Assembly (NCBI GenBank): GCA_005884765.1
Contig: VAZV01000136.1
Location: 1,921 to 61,229 of the forward strand
Direction: 5' to 3'
Length of the DNA stretch: 59,309 nucleotides
Source of the DNA: Alphaproteobacteria bacterium
GTDB taxonomy: Bacteria; Pseudomonadota; Alphaproteobacteria; Rhizobiales; Xanthobacteraceae
Below, piece after piece: positions 1 to 7,407 of this stretch. The translations under genes were made by a program, and so were the position numbers. How positions within the stretch are numbered: position 1 is the stretch's first letter; the number at the start of each line of letters is the position of its first letter. The notes under the pieces are model-generated. The model had not been told where the DNA came from. It saw nothing but the letters and a program-made list of their open reading frames with translations, and searched no databases.

Positions 1-62
1 CGGGTGTGCTGCCAGTGCGCGTTGGGGAACCGAACGTCGGGGTCGGCGATGGTCACGACCAT
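1..62 (-). CDS. Possible partial CDS, N-terminal fragment only
   Basis: An ATG at 62-60 on the minus strand opens a frame that stays open to the window edge, about 20 residues (begins MVVTIADPDVRF). It lies 97 bp downstream of the nicB-like stop, so it could be the next gene of that operon. An in-frame stop lies about 12 codons upstream of the ATG, so no longer start is hidden. The fragment is too short to assign a family, and no good ribosome binding site is visible. The 63-159 gap holds nothing else I can support. Confidence 0.3.
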   Translation of the reverse strand, partial: MVVTIADPDVRFPNAHWQHT

Positions 63-159
63 CTGAAGCGACGTTCGCGCCGGTGCCTTTTCAGCGGATC
101 AGCGTGGCGATTTGGCGGCAATCAACCCGCGCAAGATCGTTCTTCCATCGCTCGAGGGC

Positions 160-3100
160 CTACCGGCGCAACAAAGGCTGCTCCCGGACCCGGCCGACGA
201 CCGCGTGGACGTCGCTCCAAGCAGGTTTGTCCGGCGCGAATTGCCGGCGCAGGTATGTCGCAAGCTCCGCGACTTGATCGTCGCTCATGCTGTCTTTGAA
301 GGCTGGCATGTAGCCGAGATCGCTCGACACCGGCCGGGCGATGCCGTGCAGGATCACCTGGATCAGATTATCCGGCACCGTGCTGTGCAGATTGCTATTG
401 AGTGCCAGCGATGGCCGGCTGCCGAACAGTGGCGGGCCGCCGGGTTCGTGGCAAGCCGCGCACGCCCCGAGATAGAGACGCGCGCCGGCAGAGGAGGCCA
501 CGGTCACTGCCGAAGCTGTCTCAAGTCTCGCGGCCAGCAGCAGCTCGGCCCGGCTGTCGACCGTGGTCTCGCTGAACGAAGCGAGATAGACGGCCATGGC
601 GCGGATATCCTGATCGGGCAAAACGGCAAGCTCTTTCACCACAGGCGCCATCGGGCCCGCGGCCACGCCGTGGAAACGGGATTCGCCGGTTCGCAGATAA
701 ACGTAGAGTTCATTCTCGCTCCATGGGATCGGCGCCTGCGAGAGCGAGGATAGCGCCGGCGCTTCCCAGCCTTCCGAAAAACCGCCGGCGAGATAGGCGT
801 TTTGCGTTTCCGCACCGAGCGCATTGCGCGGCGAATGACATGCGCTGCAATGGCCGAGGCCTTCGACCAGGTAGGCACCGCGATTCCAGATTTCAGATTT
901 CGAAGGATCCGACTGGAATACATCAGGCTGATGGAAAAGCGCGTTCCATCCCGCCATCAGGGGACGAAGGTTGAACGGAAACGCCAGTTGGTTTCTCGCA
1001 ATGTCTGATCGCACCGGCGCCTGCGCCATCAGATAAGCATAGAGCGCCTGCAGGTCGGCGTCGGTTGCCTTGGCGAAATGCGTGTAGGGAAACGCCGGAT
1101 AGAGATGCCGGCCGTCGCGATGGATGCCCTCGCGCATGGCGCGCTCGAAGGCGGGGTAAGACCACGCGCCGATGCCAGTGTCGACATCGGGAGTGATGTT
1201 GGTCGAGTAGATCGTGCCGAACGGGGTTTCCAGCGCTCGCCCGCCAGCGTTGAGAACGCCGCTCGCGCCGGTATGGCAGACCGCGCAGTCGCCGAGCGCG
1301 GATAATTGCCGGCCGCGGGCGATGGTCGCCGCGGAATAGACCGAGGCGTCCGGCCGCGCGATCGGCGCGATCGATCGCCACGGCAGCACCGCAGCGCCGA
1401 TGCCGACCGCGGCGGCGCATAGGGCCGCGGCTGTCGCAACGACACCGCGCCGCCTGACAAAGGGATTTTGCCATCTGTCGGATGGTATCGCAGGCGCGGG
1501 CAGGGCTTGTGCCGCCGCCGGCTCCGCGCCGCGCAATCCCCGGAGAATTCGCTCCGGTGTAAACGGGAGCTCGCGAAAGCGTACGCCGGTCGCATCAAAG
1601 ATCGCGTTGGCGATGGCGGCAGCACTCGGAACGGAGGCGGACTCGCCGACGCCCAGCGGCGGCTGTTCCTGGCGCGGCATCATCAGCACGTCGATCTTTG
1701 GCAGTTGCGGAAAACTGATGATGGGGTAGGCGCCCCATTCGCGGCTGGTCACCGCGTGACGATCAAACGATACCTGCTCCATCAGCGCACGGCTGGTCGA
1801 CTGCACGACATTGCCATGGATCTGGTGACGCACGCCCTCCGGATTGATCATCAGCCCGGCATCCTGGCCTGCGACAACACGTGTCACGCTGACATCGCCG
1901 GTAGCCTTGTTGACGGCAACGTCGGCGATCCACGCCGACCACGCGGCGGGCCGACCCGGAAACGGGCCGTGAACGTAGAGCGCGTAGGCAAAGCCGCGCC
2001 CGCGCACGATGTCGCCTTCGGCAAGTGGCTCTTGCCGTACGGGACGCGGGCTCCAGCCGGCGCGTTCGGCGACCGCATTGACGAGGTTGATCGCGCGTTG
2101 GTCTTTCAAATAGCGGAGACGATATTCAATCGGATCGACGCCGGCCTCAGTCGCGAGTTCGTCGATATAGGACTCATGGGCAAACGTGTTCGGCAGTGCC
2201 GACACGCCGCGCAGCCATGACGCCCGCACGATCGGCGGCATGTCGTTGGCAACCACGCGCAAATGATCGTACTCATAGGGCGGGATCGCGGTGCGGTCGC
2301 CCATCTCGGACACCTCAGGCACGGGCGCGATGCGGCTGGTCAAGAGCAGCGCCAGGGTTGGCGCCCCGTTCGACGGATAACGCGTGACAAAATCATAACC
2401 GGCAACACTGCCGTCGGCGTTCAGCCCGCCGTTAACGTCCATCAATTGCGCGGTGCCCTTCGGCTCCCACGCATGCTCCTGTTCGCGCGTGAGCTGCACG
2501 CGCACGGGGCGGCCGACCGCGCGCGACAAGAGAAGCGCATCCGCGGTGACGTCGTCGGCGCAATTGCGGCCGTAGCAGCCCGCCGCTTCCAGCCGAATCA
2601 CCTCGATCTCGGCATCCGGACGCTCGATCAACAGCGACAGATCGGCGCGCAGGATGTGCGGGTTTTGCGTGCCGGACCACACCCTGATGCGGCCATCCTG
2701 ATAATCCGCCACCGCGCAGGACGGCCCGATCGAGCCATGCATCTGGTAGGGCCAGACATAAGTCCGCGGCATCGGCTTTGCGGCGGCCCCGATCGCGGCT
2801 TCGATATCGCCTTTATCGATCAATTTCCGTGGCGTCGACGGATTGGCGCGAAGCGCGGTCTCAATGTCCTTCAGGTCTGGCAGTGTCGGCGTGGGCTTCC
2901 AACTCACCCTGAGTTGACTGGCTGCCTTGACGGCGTTTTCCTCACGCTCGGCGACAACGCCGACGAAATCGCCGATCTGGACGACAGTGATTAACCCTGG
3001 GATATCTCTGACCGAGGCCTCGTCGACCGCGATCAGGCTGCTGCCGACGAAGTCGCCGGCATCGACGCCGGCATAGGGCGGACGCACGACACGGCCATGC

Positions 3101-3675
3101 AGCATGCCCGGCACGCGCACGTCGTGAACGTAGATGGGTTCGCCGGTCGCTTTCGCCGGAAGATCGACGCGCGGCACCGACTGCCCGACGAGGGTGTAGT
3201 TGCTGGCCGCCTTCACCTCAACGTCATCGGCGAGTTCGAGGCGGAGGATCTGATCCGCGATCAACTCGCCATAACTGACGCTGCGGTTATCCCTGCCGCG
3301 GATCAGGCCGTCTTCGATCGCAAGCTCTTCGGCCGCCAATTCGAGCCGTTCCGCCGCGCGCGCGATCAAAAATTGCCGCGCCTGCGCAGCCGCCTTGCGC
3401 AAAGGCACGGCTGAGATCTGGACGGTTTCGCTGGCGATGGTCGCGCCCTGATCGGGCACCTGTGAGGTGTCGCCGAGTACGACGACCACGCGCGCAAGGG
3501 ACACGTCGAGTTCTTCGGCGACGATCTGCCCCAGCGCGGTGCGAATGCCGGTTCCGAGATCGACATGGCCGTTGTAGGCGGTGACCGAGCCGTCGGCTGA
3601 TACCTTGATAAAGGTCTCGAACGCGCCATCCGAACCGGCGGGGCGCACAACCGACAGCGTACCCGGTGCCGCCAT
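160..3675 (-). CDS. nicB: NicB-like molybdopterin hydroxylase large subunit with C-terminal cytochrome c domains
   Basis: Likely the catalytic subunit of a nicotinate dehydrogenase (nicotinate to 6-hydroxynicotinate), passing electrons to its own haems and then to the respiratory chain. The 1171 residues fall in three parts. Residues 1 to about 720 are an isoquinoline-oxidoreductase-type (IorB-like) molybdopterin region: DLGTGIRTALGQ near the N-terminus, the hammerhead start VGQSVPRVDLPAKATGEP, QMHGSIGPS, GCYGRNCADD, and the catalytic-glutamate motif GVGESAS near residue 675. About residues 742-765 form one hydrophobic span. The remainder carries three haem c motifs, CAVCH (about 797), CSACH (about 941) and CAACH (about 1071). 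There is no N-terminal signal peptide, so I infer a cytoplasmic Mo domain anchored to periplasmic haems. Its ATG overlaps the nicA stop (TGATG). Length and layout match Pseudomonas NicB. The substrate is inferred from neighbours; another N-heterocycle is possible. Confidence 0.85.
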   Translation of the reverse strand: MAAPGTLSVVRPAGSDGAFETFIKVSADGSVTAYNGHVDLGTGIRTALGQIVAEELDVSLARVVVVLGDTSQVPDQGATIASETVQISAVPLRKAAAQARQFLIARAAERLELAAEELAIEDGLIRGRDNRSVSYGELIADQILRLELADDVEVKAASNYTLVGQSVPRVDLPAKATGEPIYVHDVRVPGMLHGRVVRPPYAGVDAGDFVGSSLIAVDEASVRDIPGLITVVQIGDFVGVVAEREENAVKAASQLRVSWKPTPTLPDLKDIETALRANPSTPRKLIDKGDIEAAIGAAAKPMPRTYVWPYQMHGSIGPSCAVADYQDGRIRVWSGTQNPHILRADLSLLIERPDAEIEVIRLEAAGCYGRNCADDVTADALLLSRAVGRPVRVQLTREQEHAWEPKGTAQLMDVNGGLNADGSVAGYDFVTRYPSNGAPTLALLLTSRIAPVPEVSEMGDRTAIPPYEYDHLRVVANDMPPIVRASWLRGVSALPNTFAHESYIDELATEAGVDPIEYRLRYLKDQRAINLVNAVAERAGWSPRPVRQEPLAEGDIVRGRGFAYALYVHGPFPGRPAAWSAWIADVAVNKATGDVSVTRVVAGQDAGLMINPEGVRHQIHGNVVQSTSRALMEQVSFDRHAVTSREWGAYPIISFPQLPKIDVLMMPRQEQPPLGVGESASVPSAAAIANAIFDATGVRFRELPFTPERILRGLRGAEPAAAQALPAPAIPSDRWQNPFVRRRGVVATAAALCAAAVGIGAAVLPWRSIAPIARPDASVYSAATIARGRQLSALGDCAVCHTGASGVLNAGGRALETPFGTIYSTNITPDVDTGIGAWSYPAFERAMREGIHRDGRHLYPAFPYTHFAKATDADLQALYAYLMAQAPVRSDIARNQLAFPFNLRPLMAGWNALFHQPDVFQSDPSKSEIWNRGAYLVEGLGHCSACHSPRNALGAETQNAYLAGGFSEGWEAPALSSLSQAPIPWSENELYVYLRTGESRFHGVAAGPMAPVVKELAVLPDQDIRAMAVYLASFSETTVDSRAELLLAARLETASAVTVASSAGARLYLGACAACHEPGGPPLFGSRPSLALNSNLHSTVPDNLIQVILHGIARPVSSDLGYMPAFKDSMSDDQVAELATYLRRQFAPDKPAWSDVHAVVGRVREQPLLRR

Positions 3676-4217
3676 CAGCCTTGGGCCCCAAGATTTTGGC
3701 CCCCAAGATTTTGGGCCTCGAGACCTTGGGCCTCAAGGTCTTGCGGCTTGACGAGCAGACCCGCCGCGCGCATCGCTGCGCGCGCGATCTCGACATGCGC
3801 GCCGCACCGGCACAGATTGTAGCGCAGTGCTTGCAGGATTTCGGCTTCGGTTGGGTGGGGGTTGCGCATCAGCAGCGCCTTGGTGGTCATGATCATGCCG
3901 TTGAGGCAATAGCCGCACTGCGCGGCCTGCTCCTTGATGAAGGCGTCCTGCACCGGATCGGGGTGCGCGCGCGAGCCAAGGCCCTCGAGCGTCACGATGT
4001 CGCGCCCGGCGCAGCCTTGAATCGGAATCACACATGAGCGCGCCGCTACGCCGTCGATCAGCACCGTGCAGCTGCCGCACTCGCCGAGTCCGCAGCCATA
4101 TTTCGGTCCGTTCAATTCCAGATCGTTGCGCAACACGTAAAGCAACGCAGTATCGGGAGCGGCGTCGACGTCATGGATCCTGCCATTGACGGCGAGGCGG
4201 ATCGTGGATTGCGTCAT
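3675..4217 (-). CDS. nicA: NicA-like (2Fe-2S) small subunit of the molybdenum hydroxylase
   Basis: Electron-transfer subunit partnering the following nicB-like gene. It has the plant-type 2Fe-2S cluster motif (GCGLGECGSC, then the C of ARSC) and the second, helical 2Fe-2S domain (CGYCLNGM and LCRCG), the standard order of xanthine-oxidase-family small subunits. I start at MTQSTIRLAVNG (ATG 4217-4215). The reading frame continues 46 codons upstream, but that stretch runs through the operator-like palindrome at 4259-4274 and has no family features. The protein is 180 residues, about 20 more than is usual. The excess is a tail of four L-x-x-Q-x pentapeptides encoded by a 15-bp tandem repeat. Stop and next start overlap by one base. 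Confidence 0.88.
   Translation of the reverse strand: MTQSTIRLAVNGRIHDVDAAPDTALLYVLRNDLELNGPKYGCGLGECGSCTVLIDGVAARSCVIPIQGCAGRDIVTLEGLGSRAHPDPVQDAFIKEQAAQCGYCLNGMIMTTKALLMRNPHPTEAEILQALRYNLCRCGAHVEIARAAMRAAGLLVKPQDLEAQGLEAQNLGGQNLGAQG
3678..3737 (-). repeat. Four 15-bp tandem repeats at the 3' end of nicA
   Basis: Read on the minus strand, four consecutive 15-base units encode LEAQG, LEAQN, LGGQN and LGAQG immediately before the stop. The units are imperfect but clearly related. The repeat lies outside the conserved 2Fe-2S fold, so copy number could vary without destroying the enzyme. GGCCCAAG/CTTGGGCC elements inside it can also pair as hairpins. Confidence 0.85.
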
Positions 4218-4258
4218 CCCATAGTTCCGGTTGCGCTTGGCGAACATCCAGACAGTAC

Positions 4259-4274
4259 CGTTTGCATACAAACG
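4259..4274. promoter_or_regulatory. Operator-like palindrome 1 (nicA side)
   Basis: CGTTTGCATACAAACG has perfect 6-bp arms (CGTTTG/CAAACG) around CATA. It lies 42 bp upstream of the nicA start. It is one of four copies of the consensus CGTTYGTATACRAACG in this window, all in the two divergent promoters of the proposed nicotinate genes. MarR-family repressors typically bind palindromes of this size, and a marR gene ends the hnr-ABC run. The binding protein is inferred. Confidence 0.7.
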
Positions 4275-4381
4275 TGCAAGCCGCGCGTTCCGCACTGCAA
4301 CCATTTGCCCGGTTTGTGAACAGCGGCGCCAGGCAACTGAGGTTTTATTCGGCAACCGCGCGATTTCGCCGGGCCAGACGC

Positions 4382-4410
4382 TTGACAGGTTTTGGCTTCG
4401 CGCGCAGGAT
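4382..4410 (+). promoter_or_regulatory. Candidate promoter of the hnr operon
   Basis: A perfect TTGACA (-35) lies at 4382-4387, followed 17 bp later by a weak -10 (CAGGAT, 4405-4410). The operator palindrome at 4411-4426 would then sit on the transcription start, a normal position for repression. The weak -10 keeps confidence moderate. Confidence 0.4.
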
Positions 4411-5872
4411 CATTCGTATACGAACGATAGGTCAGTCGATACCGGCGGTCGGCGACAAGATCCGCTGCGATGCCTGCCCCGTGATGTGCTACATCAAGCC
4501 GGGCGCGGCCGGCGCCTGTGACCGCTACGCCAATCATGACGGAAAGCTCGTACGCGTCGATCCGCATATCGTGCTGGAACGAACGGTGTCGCATGGCGGA
4601 CGGCTGGTGCCGTTCCAGGCCGGCGGCGATTGGGACGGCAAGATCGTCCACGAGCCCAGCATGTTCGTCACTGCGATCGGTGCCGGCACCACCTATCCCG
4701 ATTACAAGCCGGCGCCCTTTATCGTCTCCTCCGCGATCGAGGGCGTCGACATGGTCACGGTCGTGACCGAGGGCATCTTCAGCTATTGCGGCGTCAAGGT
4801 GAAGATCGACACCGATCGCCATCTCGGGCCCGAAACCGCAACCGTCCGCGCACAGGGCGAGGCGGTCGGCCACGTCACCACAGGCGAATACGGCTCGCAG
4901 ATGCTGTCGCTGGGCGGCGTGCATCATTTGACCGGCGGCTCCAAGAAAGAAGGCCGCGTCACCTGCGACGCGCTGATGGACCTGAGCAACTGCAAGCCGG
5001 TTGAGCTGACCATCGATGGCGGCGCCACCGTCGTGGTGCAGGCCGGGCATCCGCCTGTCGTCAACGGCGTTGCGGAGGAGCGCATGCGGGTGGGGTGTGG
5101 GTCGGCGACGATCGGCATGTTCGCCAAGCAATGGCAGGGCAAGGTCGACGAAGTCGTCGTGGTGGATGACCACATCACGGGTGTGCTCAGTGAGCATCAG
5201 GCCGGCAAGCTCTTGGATATTCCCGATACCGGTATCAAGATGAAGGGACGGCGCTCGACCCCGGGACGTTATTTCCAGGTCGCCGAGCCCGGCACCGGCT
5301 GGGGCGGCACCAAAATCTCCGACCCGCTTTCCGTGTTGGGCCCGTTCGATCCCAAGACCGCGCGGCCCGGCATGACCATGCTGATGGTCTCGACGACCGG
5401 CGAACACGCGGCCTATTACCAGCTCGACGAGGCGCTGCGCCCGATCGAAAAACAGATTCCGCTCGATCTCAAGCTGTCGGTCGAGCGCATCCAGGAGAAT
5501 TGCGAGCCGGCGCTGTGCACGGTGTTGTTCATGGGCGGGGCGGGCGGTTCGCTGCGGGCCGGCGTCACCGACAATCCCGTGCGCCTGACGCGCTCGGTGA
5601 AGGACGCGTTGACGCGGGTCACCAGCGGTGGCGCGCCGGTCTATGTCTGGCCGGGTGGCGGCATTACGTTCATGGTCGATGTTACGCAGATGCCGGCGGG
5701 AGCCTTCGGTTACGTGCCGACCCCGGCGTTGGTGGCGCCGATCGAGTTCACGCTGAAACTGTCGGATTACGCCGCGCTCGGCGGACACATGGACTATGTG
5801 CGGCCGCTGGCCTCCTTGAAGGACAGCGCCGAAATCCGCCCGATGCCCTACATGCCGGGACGGCGCGCATGA
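4382..5872 (+). CDS. hnr: 6-hydroxynicotinate reductase-like iron-sulfur enzyme
   Basis: Proposed to reduce 6-hydroxynicotinate to 1,4,5,6-tetrahydro-6-oxonicotinate with electrons from reduced ferredoxin. The protein opens its conserved region with CDACPVMC followed nine residues on by another Cys (C-x2-C-x3-C-x9-C), a 4Fe-4S-type ligand set. More cysteines follow (SYCGVK, SNCKP, VGCGS, NCEPALC). I recognise it as the family annotated 6-hydroxynicotinate reductase in Bradyrhizobium genomes; the flanking NicAB, enamidase and ferredoxin reductase support that. The start is unresolved. No ATG precedes the CDACP motif in this frame. The open frame reaches a TTG at 4262, inside operator 1. The TTG used here (4382) overlaps the TTGACA box, and the next canonical starts (GTG 4481, ATG 4484) would cut the cysteine motif. 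The stop overlaps the next gene (ATGA). Confidence 0.78.
   Translation: MTGFGFARRIIRIRTIGQSIPAVGDKIRCDACPVMCYIKPGAAGACDRYANHDGKLVRVDPHIVLERTVSHGGRLVPFQAGGDWDGKIVHEPSMFVTAIGAGTTYPDYKPAPFIVSSAIEGVDMVTVVTEGIFSYCGVKVKIDTDRHLGPETATVRAQGEAVGHVTTGEYGSQMLSLGGVHHLTGGSKKEGRVTCDALMDLSNCKPVELTIDGGATVVVQAGHPPVVNGVAEERMRVGCGSATIGMFAKQWQGKVDEVVVVDDHITGVLSEHQAGKLLDIPDTGIKMKGRRSTPGRYFQVAEPGTGWGGTKISDPLSVLGPFDPKTARPGMTMLMVSTTGEHAAYYQLDEALRPIEKQIPLDLKLSVERIQENCEPALCTVLFMGGAGGSLRAGVTDNPVRLTRSVKDALTRVTSGGAPVYVWPGGGITFMVDVTQMPAGAFGYVPTPALVAPIEFTLKLSDYAALGGHMDYVRPLASLKDSAEIRPMPYMPGRRA
4411..4426. promoter_or_regulatory. Operator-like palindrome 2 (hnr side)
   Basis: CATTCGTATACGAACG contains the perfect 12-bp palindrome TTCGTATACGAA (4413-4424) and matches 15 of 16 positions of the shared consensus. 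It is just downstream of the TTGACA box and upstream of the first conserved cysteine motif of hnr. Its position argues that codons upstream of it in the hnr frame are not translated. Confidence 0.75.
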
Positions 5873-6777
5873 AACGGCGTCCGCAAATCGCGCTTTTGGC
5901 TGACGGCAGGCGGCTGCATTTGCAGGACGGCCCGATTGATCTGATCGTGGAGGCGAAGGGGACGGAGGCAGATGTGCGCGCGGCCTATCAGGCCGCGGCG
6001 CGGCGGTTCGCCGGGTTGCTCGATGAGCTCTGCGAAGAGCTCGGCGAATTGCGAAGGGCGGCCGATCCTCGGCGATGCGCACTCAAGGGTGTCGTCGCGC
6101 GCCGCATGCATGCGGCGGTGGCACCCTTTGCAGGTGATTGCTTCATTACGCCGATGGCCGCAGTCGCAGGCTCGGTGGCCGAGGAGATCCTTGGCGCGAT
6201 GCTGGGCGCGGCGCGACTGACGCGCGCTTACGTCAATAATGGCGGCGACATTGCGCTGCATCTTTGCGATGGCGAGCAGTTCACGGTCGGCTTGATGGAT
6301 CGGCCGGATGGCCATGGCTTGTTGCGCACGATGATGATCCATGCCGACGATGCCGCTCGCGGCATCGCGACCAGCGGTCGCCATGGCCGCAGCTTTTCGC
6401 TCGGCATCGCCGATGCCGTGACCGTGGTGGCGCGAACCGCGTCGCAGGCCGATGCCGCCGCCACCATCATTGCCAATGCCGTCGATCTGCCCGAGCATCC
6501 CGCCATTGTCCGCCGGCCCGCTAACGAGTTGCAGCCCGACAGCGATCTCGGCGCGCGGCTCGTCACCCGCGATGTCGGTGAATTGTCTAATCGCGAGATC
6601 GAGGACGCGCTTGAATCGGGAAGCCGGCGCGCGCACGAATTGCTCGCCGCCGGATTGATCGAAGGCGCCGCGCTGCGATTGCAGGGCGAGACCGTTGTCG
6701 TGAGAGTGCGAACGCTCGAGGCGCCCCAATCGCCGGAGCTTCACAATCGCGCACTAGAGAATGCGATGCATGATTGA
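5869..6777 (+). CDS. UPF0280 family protein (ApbE-like fold)
   Basis: The 302-residue protein begins MKRRPQIALLADG. Its ATG overlaps the hnr stop by 4 bp (ATGA), so the two are translationally coupled. The frame is open further upstream inside hnr, but that part is out-of-frame read-through. UPF0280 hallmarks are visible: an Ala/Gly-rich AAVAGSVAEEIL, YVNNGGDIALHL, and GIATSGRHGRSFSLGIADAV, which resemble the NxGG and S/TSG segments of ApbE flavin transferases. The biochemical role of the family is not established to my knowledge. The tight coupling suggests flavin or cofactor attachment to, or assembly of, the hnr product; that is inference. Confidence 0.8.
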   Translation: MKRRPQIALLADGRRLHLQDGPIDLIVEAKGTEADVRAAYQAAARRFAGLLDELCEELGELRRAADPRRCALKGVVARRMHAAVAPFAGDCFITPMAAVAGSVAEEILGAMLGAARLTRAYVNNGGDIALHLCDGEQFTVGLMDRPDGHGLLRTMMIHADDAARGIATSGRHGRSFSLGIADAVTVVARTASQADAAATIIANAVDLPEHPAIVRRPANELQPDSDLGARLVTRDVGELSNREIEDALESGSRRAHELLAAGLIEGAALRLQGETVVVRVRTLEAPQSPELHNRALENAMHD

Positions 6778-6798
6778 TCGGAAACGAGGCAGATAGCG

Positions 6799-7383
6799 AT
6801 GAGTGCCGTTATTCGCAAGATCGTCACGGTGGTCGAAGAGACGCATCTGGAGATGGGAAAGACCATTGCGCCGCCGACAAGACGGGCGGCGGCCATCGCT
6901 GTGATCGAAAACCCGTTTGCCGGCAGGTATGTCGAGGACCTCTCGCCGTTGATCGCCATTGGCGAGGAACTCGGCGAATTGCTCGCCAAAAAGGCCGTCG
7001 CAGCCCTCGGCATCGATGGCGCCAAAGCGCAAAGCTACGGCAAGGCCGCCGCCGTCGGTGAAAACGGCGAGCTCGAGCATGCGGCGGCGATCTTGCATCC
7101 CAGGATGGGCACGCCGGTGCGCAAGGTATTGAGCAAGGGCGCGGCGCTGATCCCGTCCTCAAAAAAGCGCAGCGGCCCGGGAACGACGCTGGATATCCCG
7201 CTCGGGCACAAGGACGCGGCGTTCGTGCGCAGCCATTTCGACGGCATGGAAGTGCAGATCAATGACGCACCGCGCGCCAACGAGATCATGGTCGCGGTTG
7301 CCGTCACCGATAGCGGCCGGCCGTTGCCGCGGGTCGGCGGTTTGACGGTCGCGGAAGTCAAGGGCGAGGACGGTTTAAGATAA
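6799..7383 (+). CDS. Amino acid synthesis family protein (DUF1185)
   Basis: A 194-residue protein 21 bp after the UPF0280 gene. I recognise the 'amino acid synthesis' family (DUF1185, PF06684) from its overall pattern: IRKIVTVVEETHLEMGK at the start, ENPFAGRYVEDL, GEELGELLAKKAV, a central GENGELEHAAAILHPRMG, and VAVTDSGRPLPRVGG near the end. Structures exist for the family but no firm function. It has no signal peptide or membrane segment. Its place between hnr/UPF0280 and the importer makes it a candidate for a pathway step or accessory role in N-heterocycle breakdown. The family name should not be read as evidence of amino acid synthesis. Confidence 0.8.
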   Translation: MSAVIRKIVTVVEETHLEMGKTIAPPTRRAAAIAVIENPFAGRYVEDLSPLIAIGEELGELLAKKAVAALGIDGAKAQSYGKAAAVGENGELEHAAAILHPRMGTPVRKVLSKGAALIPSSKKRSGPGTTLDIPLGHKDAAFVRSHFDGMEVQINDAPRANEIMVAVAVTDSGRPLPRVGGLTVAEVKGEDGLR

Positions 7384-7407
7384 TTTCTTCAACAGCGGAG
7401 GTTATGG

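Noticed and set aside
4262..4381. Extending hnr upstream to TTG 4262.
   Set aside because: That start lies inside operator 1 and the extension (Arg-rich) does not look like family sequence.
4214..6082. Long minus-strand frame (622 codons) opposite hnr.
   Set aside because: It is the antisense of a gene with a clear cysteine motif; its composition is Arg/His-rich with no family features. High-GC DNA gives such frames often.
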